Positions 8,087 through 15,632 of a DNA stretch of 17,327 bases are shown one piece after another (within the stretch, counting starts at the first letter, position 1; each line of letters opens with the position of its first letter). The stretch covers positions 1 to 17,327 of the forward strand of contig SKGU01000346.1 of the NCBI GenBank assembly GCA_007117255.1, written 5' to 3'. Below the pieces are notes generated by a model, which was not told the DNA's origin, made no database searches, and saw only the letters and a program-made list of their open reading frames with translations. The translations under genes and the position numbers were made by a program. The stretch comes from Natronohydrobacter sp. (lineage in GTDB: Bacteria > Pseudomonadota > Alphaproteobacteria > Rhodobacterales > Rhodobacteraceae).

Positions 8087-11000
8087 TTGACCAAGATTTC
8101 ATTATCTGAAAGGAGCCAACCGGATTCCTATGCAGTTGGCCAGGACGCAGTTCTATCAAACACTGAAAAAGTACTGATCCGCGATAGCTGGAACAAGTTT
8201 CTTGCGCAGGACACTGTTCTTTCCGGGCTGTTTTTTGAGCGTTTGACCACCTATGCGCCAGAGCTGGAGGTGGCATTTGGAAATGTCGCAGCACGCGCGC
8301 CGGTTGAGTTTCTGAACCTGTTCGATCTCGCCATTCGCGGCCTTGATGCAACCACAGAAGACACATTGCGCGAAGCTTATCACAGAGCCCCCGCCGCCCG
8401 GACTGCGCAATGCAAGACGCTTGCGGATTGCGGTGCGTTTTTCGCCACTTATGGGATGGACCAACAGGCATGGGAGGCCGCCCGCGCAGCATTTCTGTGG
8501 ACCTTTACCAAAGCGGCATATCTGGAAGACTACGAACGCACGAATCTTGCCCTTGGCGAGGACTCGGCCTTTGCGCGATTCTTTTTGCTGCATGTCGAAG
8601 CGCCCATGAACAAGATCCGTGAAGCGCAAGGCACTGCGCTGTCACCTGCGGTCGTCACCCGCATGCGTGCTGGAGCGGAAGCGATGATGATGCATCCGCA
8701 GGAAGCTGGCGTGTTCTTCTACAAGACGCTGTTTGAAACTGCGCCTGATTTGATCCGGCTTTTCCGCACGGCAGATATGGACGCCTTGTCGCGTCATCTG
8801 ATCGACACGATCGTGTTTCTGAGCCAGGCGGCTGACAACTGTTCCGGCATGCGGGACGAATTGCGCGATCTTGCCAGAGTACATCAGATCAACCAGATCC
8901 CGGCCTCGGAATACGGGCAGCTTGCGGGACCGTTGCTTGAAACGTTGTCGCGGTTCGGGCACCCGCTTGACGACGCGATGGCGCAGGGCTGGCAGGTTTT
9001 GTTTGACCGCGTTGCGCGCATCATTTCAGAGCCGATGGTTCATCAGGAGTATATGCTCTCTGAAGCACAGCAGTTTCTTTCGCAGGTGGCGGATGAGTTG
9101 GACTGGTCCAGTGCCCGAACGCGTAAGCGTCTGACCGAAGTGGCGCGCGAAATCCGTGCAACCGGGACATATACGCATACCAGCGAAGAGCTTGACTATG
9201 GCGCGAAACTTGCATGGCGCAACGCACCGAAATGTATTGGTCGGATTTCGTGGAAGAACCTGATCGTGCGCGATTTGCGTCATGTGAATGACGCGACATC
9301 CATCTATGACGCGTGTGTCCAGCATCTGAGGACTGCCACCAACGGTGGCAATATCGAGATTGTCCTGTCGGTCTTTCGGCCACTGGCTCCGGGCGAGCGC
9401 TGGGGTCCAAGACTGTGGAACAGTCAACTGGTGCGCTATGCGGGCTATGATATGGGCGATGGCACCAAGCGCGGTGACGGTGCGAATATCGAACTGACCG
9501 ACGCGATCATGAAACTTGGCTGGACACCGCCAGAACCGCGTGGCGATTATGATATCCTGCCGTTGGTAATTGATCTGCCCGGTGACAGCCCGCGCATCTT
9601 CCCGCTGGCCGCTGAAGAAGTGTTGGAAGTCCCGATCACCCATCCGACGGAACCCCGGTTTGCAGAGCTGGGTCTGAAATGGTGTGCGGTTCCGGCGATT
9701 TCAAATTTCCATCTGGAAATCGGTGGCGTGGTCTATGGCTGTGCGCCGTTCAATGGCTGGTTCATGGGCACCGAGATTGCGCGCGATCTGTGGGAGCCGG
9801 GCCGCTATGATCGTGCCCTTGATATCGCGCGGGCGCTTGGCCTTGACACAACGAGCGAACGCACATTGTGGCGTGACCGGGCGTTTCTGGAACTGAATGT
9901 CGCGATTCTGCATTCGTTTCAGCATGCGCATGTGACATTGGTTGATCATCAGACCGCGTCGCGGCAATTCCTGATCCATGACCAGCGCGAAAAGCGGGCA
10001 GGGCGGGAATGTCCGGCGCAAGGCTCATGGATCGTGCCTGCGGCTGGTGGCTCGACAACACCTGTCTGGCATCATGAAATGCGCGATTTTCACTTGAAGC
10101 CAACATATAAATACGCGCCCGACAGGTGGCTTGCGCATGTTGATGAGGGGTTTGCCAGCACTGCGGAAGTCAATGTAGCTGCCCTGTCTCGGACAGAACA
10201 GCCATTGATCCTATACGCATCTGAAACGGGTACAGCAGAAAGCTATGCGCATCAGCTTGCACGCCGTCTGGACCGACTTGCGCCCAGTGTGAAGTCGATG
10301 GATCAGGTTGGGTTGCAGGATATCGAATGCGCCTCGCGGGTTCTGGCAATTGTCGCGACATGTCGTGATGGTGATGTGCCGGAAAGTGGGCTTGCGCTTC
10401 TCGCAGCGTTGACCGCGGCGCCAAGCCATGCGCTGTCGGGCACCTCATTTGCGGTGCTCGGACTTGGCAATCGGATCTATCCGAATTTCTGTCGCGCTGC
10501 GCATCGGATCGATCATGCCTTTGCGCTTGCTGGTGCTGAACGTCTGGCCACGCTTGAAACGGCGGATGAGATTTCCGGGCAGGCCGAAACCGTGAAGCGC
10601 TGGATTGATGTCTTTGCCAAGCGTTGGGATACGCAAGCACCCGCTAGGAGCAAGTCGCGCTCTTTCTACGAATTGATTCCCCCCCAACAGGAAACAACAC
10701 CAGACGCATGCCAGCTTGGCACGATCAGTTTCAATCGCGAGATGCTGAACGGATCATCTGCCACAGCGACACGGGATGATCGATCGACCCGGTTGATTGG
10801 CATTGATCTGCCAGATGCACTGCTGCGGAAATCTGAATCAGAAACTCATGCCTATGAGACAGGTGATCATGTTGCCATCTGGCCCCAGAACCCTGATGAT
10901 CTGGTCAAGCGGCTTTGTGCACATCTGGGCTTGCCTGAAGACGGCTGGTTCCGAGCGCATGGCACATCCAGTGAAGCTCTGGATCGGTTTCGGGACGGCT

Positions 11001-12064
11001 ATTCGATCTGGAAACTTCTGTCGGAAGATCTGGACCTGTCCTTGCCGCAGACGCCTGAAGAATTGCTTGCGGCCATGCATGACAAAGGGGGTGATGGGCA
11101 AGAGCGTCTGGCTGGATGGTTGCGCATTCTCAATCATGAAGATGACGAAGCCAAACGACAGGATCTGCTGACACGCCTGCGACAGGATTTTCTGACTGTG
11201 GCTGACCTGTTTGATTCCTTCCCCGAAAATGTGCCTGAGTTCGAGTTGTTGATCCAGTTGCTTCCGAAACTGAAGCAGCGTCTCTATTCGATCGCATCCA
11301 GCCCGCATGCGCATCCGCAACAGATACGCATCATGGTCAGTGTGTTGAGTGTGCCCAAGCCCAACGGGATCATGGATTATGGGGTCGCATCACACTATCT
11401 GGCAGGCCAGGCGCCTGGTGCAAAGGTTCGGATGGCAATAAAGCCAGCGCCGCGGCGCTTGCCGGACAGCCCGGACGGACCGGTTATCATGATCGCTGCG
11501 GGCACGGGTATAGCGCCTCTTTTCGCGGCGCTTGAAGACCGCGCAGCACTTGGGGTCAGCGCGAGCTCCGCACGGCCCGTAGCGTTGTATTTCGGCTGTC
11601 GCAACGAAGGCGAGTTCCTTGAGCGCGCGCAGTTGTTGAAGTGGCGTGCTGAGGGTATCCTCAGCCGTCTGAATGTCGCGTTCTCGCGGGCAGGGCCGGA
11701 CAAGGCCTATGTGCAGGACGCATTGGACGCCGACGGGGTGAGGGTTGCCAAGGATCTGGCGCATCCGGCATGTCATGTCATGATTTGCGGGGATGCGACG
11801 ATGGCTCATGAGGTCGAGCAGCGCATATTGGGCATTCTTCAGCGTGATGCAGGGCTGAGCTATTCCGGCGCGCGTGACCTTCTTGAACGCATGCGCGACG
11901 AAGGGCGTTTCATCGGCGATGTCTGGGGGATTCAGATGAATTTTGATGTCGCAGTGCCTGCCATGATCGATGCGCGCTATAACCGGGGGGCAAAATGGTT
12001 GGCGACATTGAAACGCTCGATTGCGCGTTACCCGACCAAATCCGAGAGTATTCGCAGCTATTGA
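8087..12064 (+). CDS. nos: Multidomain nitric oxide synthase: globin-like, globin, NOS oxygenase, FMN and FAD/NADPH reductase domains
   Basis: The gene encodes about 1325 residues that should make NO and citrulline from L-arginine, O2 and NADPH. A first globin-like domain (about 25-180) has F50 at B10, F64 at CD1, and F119 where the proximal His belongs. A second globin (185-318) has Y212 (B10), F226 (CD1) and proximal H266. The NOS oxygenase (340-680) has WRNAPKCIGR with heme-ligand C383, arginine-binding E563 in GWFMGTEI, and the TPVWHHEM segment. The FMN domain (707-847) starts with LILYASETGTAESYA. The FAD/NADPH domain (870-1285) has RLYSIASS, AAGTGIAP, YFGCRN and CGDA, plus a 45-residue C-terminal tail like animal NOS. 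No calmodulin-binding linker or autoinhibitory FMN insert is apparent. The layout resembles cyanobacterial SyNOS. The start is TTG 8087 with AGGGGGA 6 nt upstream; ATG 8018 (AAGGGG, 7 nt) and GTG 7892 are in-frame alternatives, the stretch before 8087 being rich in rare codons. Confidence 0.93.
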   Translation: MTKISLSERSQPDSYAVGQDAVLSNTEKVLIRDSWNKFLAQDTVLSGLFFERLTTYAPELEVAFGNVAARAPVEFLNLFDLAIRGLDATTEDTLREAYHRAPAARTAQCKTLADCGAFFATYGMDQQAWEAARAAFLWTFTKAAYLEDYERTNLALGEDSAFARFFLLHVEAPMNKIREAQGTALSPAVVTRMRAGAEAMMMHPQEAGVFFYKTLFETAPDLIRLFRTADMDALSRHLIDTIVFLSQAADNCSGMRDELRDLARVHQINQIPASEYGQLAGPLLETLSRFGHPLDDAMAQGWQVLFDRVARIISEPMVHQEYMLSEAQQFLSQVADELDWSSARTRKRLTEVAREIRATGTYTHTSEELDYGAKLAWRNAPKCIGRISWKNLIVRDLRHVNDATSIYDACVQHLRTATNGGNIEIVLSVFRPLAPGERWGPRLWNSQLVRYAGYDMGDGTKRGDGANIELTDAIMKLGWTPPEPRGDYDILPLVIDLPGDSPRIFPLAAEEVLEVPITHPTEPRFAELGLKWCAVPAISNFHLEIGGVVYGCAPFNGWFMGTEIARDLWEPGRYDRALDIARALGLDTTSERTLWRDRAFLELNVAILHSFQHAHVTLVDHQTASRQFLIHDQREKRAGRECPAQGSWIVPAAGGSTTPVWHHEMRDFHLKPTYKYAPDRWLAHVDEGFASTAEVNVAALSRTEQPLILYASETGTAESYAHQLARRLDRLAPSVKSMDQVGLQDIECASRVLAIVATCRDGDVPESGLALLAALTAAPSHALSGTSFAVLGLGNRIYPNFCRAAHRIDHAFALAGAERLATLETADEISGQAETVKRWIDVFAKRWDTQAPARSKSRSFYELIPPQQETTPDACQLGTISFNREMLNGSSATATRDDRSTRLIGIDLPDALLRKSESETHAYETGDHVAIWPQNPDDLVKRLCAHLGLPEDGWFRAHGTSSEALDRFRDGYSIWKLLSEDLDLSLPQTPEELLAAMHDKGGDGQERLAGWLRILNHEDDEAKRQDLLTRLRQDFLTVADLFDSFPENVPEFELLIQLLPKLKQRLYSIASSPHAHPQQIRIMVSVLSVPKPNGIMDYGVASHYLAGQAPGAKVRMAIKPAPRRLPDSPDGPVIMIAAGTGIAPLFAALEDRAALGVSASSARPVALYFGCRNEGEFLERAQLLKWRAEGILSRLNVAFSRAGPDKAYVQDALDADGVRVAKDLAHPACHVMICGDATMAHEVEQRILGILQRDAGLSYSGARDLLERMRDEGRFIGDVWGIQMNFDVAVPAMIDARYNRGAKWLATLKRSIARYPTKSESIRSY

Positions 12065-12185
12065 CCGGGCGGTTCTGGGCAGTGGATCGGATCGCCAGAT
12101 AAAGGCCAGTATGCAGTGCAGATGCATTGGGTTGCGCCCGCCACTGATCTGATCTGGCGGCGTGACTTATCAGCGTGCAAAGAGG

Positions 12186-14066
12186 TCATTGCCATTCTTC
12201 GGCAGTGATCTGCATTTTCTTGATTCTGGAATACAGGGTGGTGGGTTGAATGCCCAAGAGTTGCGCTGCGCCATCTTCGCCTGCAACCTTGCCATCTGTC
12301 CGCCGCAGTGCTGCAACCAGATTGCTGCGTTGTGCGGCTGTCATTTCTGCCTCGGAAAGAACTGTCAGTTCTGCAACAGCGCCTTGCGGGGGCGTCACTG
12401 CCAGATCTATCTGCAATTTGCCGCCAGTTGAAATGATACTGCCCCGGTCGATCACATTCTGCAATTCGCGAACATTTCCGGGCCAGTCATAGGCAACCAG
12501 CTTTTCCATCGAGATCTTTGAGATAATAGGGGGCTTGATATTCAAGCGCTTGCACGACAGTGCCAGAAAATGTGCGGCAAGCGGAGGGATGTCTTCGCGC
12601 CGGTCGCGCAGTGGCAGGCAGGCTATGGGAAATACATTCAGGAACATCAGCAATTCCTCACGGAATCTGCCACGCCGGGTCAAGGTTTCCAGATTGTGGC
12701 GGCTGGCGGCTATCACACGCAGATCAATATCGCGCGGGCGCGTGTCACCAAGCCGCGTGACCGTGCGTTCCTGTAGGGCGTGCAGGATGCGGCCTTGCAG
12801 GTTAAGCGGCAATTCATCGACATCATCTAGAAACAACGTGCCATTATGCGCCAGTTCCAGCACGCCGGGCTTATCGCGCAAGGCACCGGCAAAGGCCCCT
12901 CGGATCTGGCCGAAAAGTTCGGCTTCGATCGCATCTGATGTCACGGCGCTGCACTTGAAATGGATCAGCGATCGCCGCCGTCTTGGGCTGCCCTTGTGGA
13001 TTGCATTGGCGACCAGCGCCTTGCCGGTTCCGGCCTCGCCAGAGATAAGGACAGAGGCCTCGGTGGCCGAAACAAGGTCAATCTTGCTGAGCAGTTGCAG
13101 GATAGCGGGTGAACATCCGATGATATCATGATGCGCGCGTTCGGAGGCGATGGTTTCCTGCAGGTAAACATTCTCCTGTTCCAACCGTTCGCGCAGGGCC
13201 TGAACTTCTTCCATGGCGTTGCGCAGCTTGCGCTCGTTTTCCTTGCGTTCGGTGATGTCGCGAAAGATGACAACCGCCCCGGCGAGAACATTCTGATCGT
13301 AGATCGGGGTTGACACATATTCCACCCGGATAGGTTTGCCATCCTTGCGCCAGAACACTTCATCTTCGATACGGTTGACCTGCTCAAAGCGGAAGGACTG
13401 GTAGATCGGGCAGTCATGTGCGGGGTAGGCGTCACCGTTCAGGTGGTGATGGTGGATCATGGAGTGGATATCGCGCCCCAAGAGGTCTTCCGCGCTCCAG
13501 CCCAGCATTTCACGCGCGGCGCGGTTCACGAATGTCGTCTTGCCATCGGCATTGACCCCGTAAATCCCTTCGCCTGCGGCATTCAGGATCAACTGGTTCT
13601 GGCGTTCCAACTCACTGAAGAAAGCTTGTGCGCGTTGCCATTCCAACAAGCCAAGACGCTGAACCTCGCTGGCTTCGGCGATCTGGTCATGGCGTGCCAT
13701 CTCATGCAGGTCGATCAATGTCAGCATGATCAGGTGTTGCGAACCGGCAATTGGAGTGCCGCGCAATTCGCAACTGAGCGGCAGGCCTTCGCGGTCGTGT
13801 AGCGAAATGTCCCGCCGCCACGCATGGCCGCGATGCGTCAGTTCATCGAGAAATACCACAAAGCGGGCGAAATCCCCGGCGATGTGGGGTGCAAACCGAA
13901 ATCCGGCATCCTTGTCTTGTGCCAGCAGCTTTTGACAAAGGCGGTTTGATGCCACGATCTTGTCCTGCGTGGTGTCAAGGATCAGGGCCGCGTGTGGCAC
14001 AGCGTCCAGAAGGGAATCGGGCATCAAGGAGAGAACGCTCATGGCTGTGAGCATGCCTGAAACCAT
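12186..14066 (-). CDS. PAS-PAS-AAA+-Fis transcriptional regulator, sigma54-activator family with GAFAGA loop
   Basis: This cytoplasmic regulator is about 626 residues long. Numbered from ATG 14066, a PAS-like domain spans about 18-118. A second PAS (156-273) contains a HHHH run at 205-208 and YPAHDCP, followed by a coiled coil (274-310). The AAA+ domain has Walker A GEAGTGK (343-349), Walker B LFLDDVDE (412-418, numbered approximately), and the arginine-finger region RGRFREELL. A Fis-type helix-turn-helix closes the protein (578-618, GAAQLLGIQPTTLYSRIKK). The sigma54-contact loop reads GAFAGA (390-395) instead of GAFTGA, and Walker B has DD where DE is usual. The start is uncertain: TTG 14072, ATG 14066 and ATG 14042 are in frame, none with a good ribosome binding site. 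It has no receiver domain, so it is not an evident target of the histidine kinase. It is divergent from, and probably controls, the transporter operon. Confidence 0.88.
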   Translation of the reverse strand: MVSGMLTAMSVLSLMPDSLLDAVPHAALILDTTQDKIVASNRLCQKLLAQDKDAGFRFAPHIAGDFARFVVFLDELTHRGHAWRRDISLHDREGLPLSCELRGTPIAGSQHLIMLTLIDLHEMARHDQIAEASEVQRLGLLEWQRAQAFFSELERQNQLILNAAGEGIYGVNADGKTTFVNRAAREMLGWSAEDLLGRDIHSMIHHHHLNGDAYPAHDCPIYQSFRFEQVNRIEDEVFWRKDGKPIRVEYVSTPIYDQNVLAGAVVIFRDITERKENERKLRNAMEEVQALRERLEQENVYLQETIASERAHHDIIGCSPAILQLLSKIDLVSATEASVLISGEAGTGKALVANAIHKGSPRRRRSLIHFKCSAVTSDAIEAELFGQIRGAFAGALRDKPGVLELAHNGTLFLDDVDELPLNLQGRILHALQERTVTRLGDTRPRDIDLRVIAASRHNLETLTRRGRFREELLMFLNVFPIACLPLRDRREDIPPLAAHFLALSCKRLNIKPPIISKISMEKLVAYDWPGNVRELQNVIDRGSIISTGGKLQIDLAVTPPQGAVAELTVLSEAEMTAAQRSNLVAALRRTDGKVAGEDGAAQLLGIQPTTLYSRIKKMQITAEEWQ

Positions 14067-14079
14067 ACGCAAGTGACAA

Positions 14080-14110
14080 TACGATTTTTCGTAATATACG
14101 AAAAATCGTA
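14080..14110. promoter_or_regulatory. 31-bp nested perfect palindrome, probable operator
   Basis: The arms are TACGATTTTTCGTA (14080-14093) and TACGAAAAATCGTA (14097-14110), 14 nt each, perfectly complementary, around a 3-nt ATA spacer. Each arm is itself a dyad (TACGA-TTTT-TCGTA), so the site offers two small half-sites or one large one. It lies just upstream of the regulator gene and about 140 bp upstream of the transporter gene, in a divergent promoter region. A dimeric or tetrameric repressor/activator site is inferred, possibly for autoregulation. A terminator role is unlikely because both genes read away from it. Confidence 0.75.
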
Positions 14111-14125
14111 ATCATAATGAGGCGT

Positions 14126-14142
14126 GTATCTTGGTAAGATAC
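14126..14142. promoter_or_regulatory. 17-bp inverted repeat in the regulator/transporter intergenic region
   Basis: GTATCTT-GGT-AAGATAC is a perfect 7-bp dyad with a 3-nt spacer, the same spacer length as the larger palindrome 15 bp away. The surrounding 14085-14200 is distinctly AT-rich compared with the genes. It may be a second protein-binding site for a different factor, since the arm sequences are not related. Confidence 0.45.
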
Positions 14143-14205
14143 TGTAAATAAAACAAAATAATCTGAGAGGCATTTGCGCGAAAAGCGATTTTTATGAGTC
14201 CTTGC

Positions 14206-14223
14206 CTTGGTATCCTTGTTGAA
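14206..14223 (+). promoter_or_regulatory. Degenerate sigma54-like -24/-12 element upstream of the transporter operon
   Basis: The sequence CTTGGTATCCTTGTTGAA has GG at 14209-14210 and TTG at 14219-14221 with the correct 12-base phasing for a -24/-12 promoter, but the nearly invariant C of the -12 GC is an A. The implied transcription start near 14233 would give a short leader before the ribosome binding site at 14242. The call is weak and rests on spacing, position and the adjacent sigma54-activator-type regulator. Confidence 0.25.
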
Positions 14224-14252
14224 ACCGTCAACCGTTCTCTGAAGGGGATAGC

Positions 14253-15629
14253 ATGTCAAACAAGAGCCTTGGAAACCCGTTTTCCCACAAGACTGATTTG
14301 CGTCATGGTGCGGGCTGTGGGTGTGAAACCTGCACCAGTGATGCGCGCGCCAGAACCACCGCCCCCATGAGCAGTGATGCCATGCTGGAGCGCGCCGTGG
14401 AAAGCGCGGTTGTGCGGTCGGTTTTTGGTCACAACGACATCAGTCGTCGGTCCATGATGGGCATGCTGGGTGGCGGTGCTTTTGCCGCCGCGCTTGCTTC
14501 GGTGTTCCCGATGGACAAGGCGAAGGCGCTGATCCTCGATGAGTTGGGCGCGCCGGAAAAGCCTGATCTGAAGGTGGGGTTTGTCGCCATTACCTGCGCA
14601 ACTCCGATCATCATGGCGGAACCGATGGGGTTCTATGATCGCTATGGTCTGAATGTCGAAGTGGTCAAAACTGCTGGTTGGGCTGTCGCGCGTGACATGT
14701 CGCTATCTGGTCAATATGACGCCAGCCACATGCTGACGCCAATGCCATTGGCCATGACGCTGGGTGCCGGGTCATCCGCCGTGCCCTACATCATGCCTGC
14801 GGTCGAGAATATCAACGGGCAGGCCATCGTTCTGTCGAACGAGCATCTGGACAAGCGCGATCCGCAGCAATGGAAGGGCATGACGTTCGGTGTGCCGTTC
14901 GAATACTCGATGCATAATTTCCTGTTGCGCTACTATGTGGCGGAACATGGGTTGGACCCTGATCGCGATATTCAGATCCGCGTGGTGCCGCCGCCGGAAA
15001 TGGTCGCCAACCTGCGCGCGGGCAATCTGGACGGTTACTTGTCGCCCGATCCGTTCAACCAACGTGCCGTCTGGGAAGGTATCGGCTTTATACACATGCT
15101 GACCAAGGATATTTGGGAGGGGCACCCTTGCTGCGCCTTTGCCGCACCGCGCCGCTTTGCTGTCGAGATGCCAAACACTTATGGCGCGCTGCTGAAAGCA
15201 ATTATTGACGCCACGCAATATGCGTCCAACCCGGACAATCGCAAGGAAATCTCGGAAGCGATTGCACCGGCAAATTATCTGAACCAGCCTGTTCCAGTGA
15301 TCGAACAGGTGCTGACCGGCACCTTTGCCGATGGTCTGGGCAATGTGCAGCGCGTGCCCGACCGGATCGATTTTGACCCGTTCCCGTGGCATTCGATGGG
15401 TGTGTGGATCCTGACACAAATGAAGCGCTGGGGCTACATTGACGGCGATATCGACTACAAGGCGATTGCAGAGCAGGTGTATCTGGCATCTGACGCGCGC
15501 AAGGTGATGAATGATCTGGGCTATGATGCACCGGATGTGACTTACAAGTCGCATATGATCATGGGCAAGACCTTCGATCCCGACCAGCCCGAAGCCTATG
15601 TCGACAGCTTTGCGATCAAGCGGGGTTGA
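14253..15629 (+). CDS. NrtA/CmpA-family ABC transporter substrate-binding protein, Tat-exported
   Basis: This 458-residue periplasmic binding protein belongs to the nitrate/bicarbonate/cyanate/taurine-type (NitT) group. It starts at ATG 14253 with AAGGGG at 14242-14247. A twin-arginine signal (SRRSMMG at residues 64-70, then a hydrophobic stretch to about 84) predicts export in folded form, with cleavage likely near AKA (90-92). Unusually, 63 residues precede the twin arginines and contain a CxCxxC cluster (C22, C24, C27). The mature part has LKVGFVAITCATPI, W143 and H221 (SMHNFLLRYY), positions that could correspond to NrtA anion ligands. The loop GHPCC (290-294) has Cys where, as I recall, nitrate-binding NrtA has Lys and CmpA has Glu. 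The ligand could therefore be nitrate, cyanate or another small molecule. It is the first gene of a three-gene operon. Confidence 0.85.
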   Translation: MSNKSLGNPFSHKTDLRHGAGCGCETCTSDARARTTAPMSSDAMLERAVESAVVRSVFGHNDISRRSMMGMLGGGAFAAALASVFPMDKAKALILDELGAPEKPDLKVGFVAITCATPIIMAEPMGFYDRYGLNVEVVKTAGWAVARDMSLSGQYDASHMLTPMPLAMTLGAGSSAVPYIMPAVENINGQAIVLSNEHLDKRDPQQWKGMTFGVPFEYSMHNFLLRYYVAEHGLDPDRDIQIRVVPPPEMVANLRAGNLDGYLSPDPFNQRAVWEGIGFIHMLTKDIWEGHPCCAFAAPRRFAVEMPNTYGALLKAIIDATQYASNPDNRKEISEAIAPANYLNQPVPVIEQVLTGTFADGLGNVQRVPDRIDFDPFPWHSMGVWILTQMKRWGYIDGDIDYKAIAEQVYLASDARKVMNDLGYDAPDVTYKSHMIMGKTFDPDQPEAYVDSFAIKRG

Positions 15630-15632
15630 GCC

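Noticed and set aside
12093..12159. Inverted repeat CGCCAGAT...ATCTGGCG between the converging NOS and regulator genes
   Set aside because: The 8-bp arms are 51 nt apart with no T tract, too loose for a confident intrinsic terminator.
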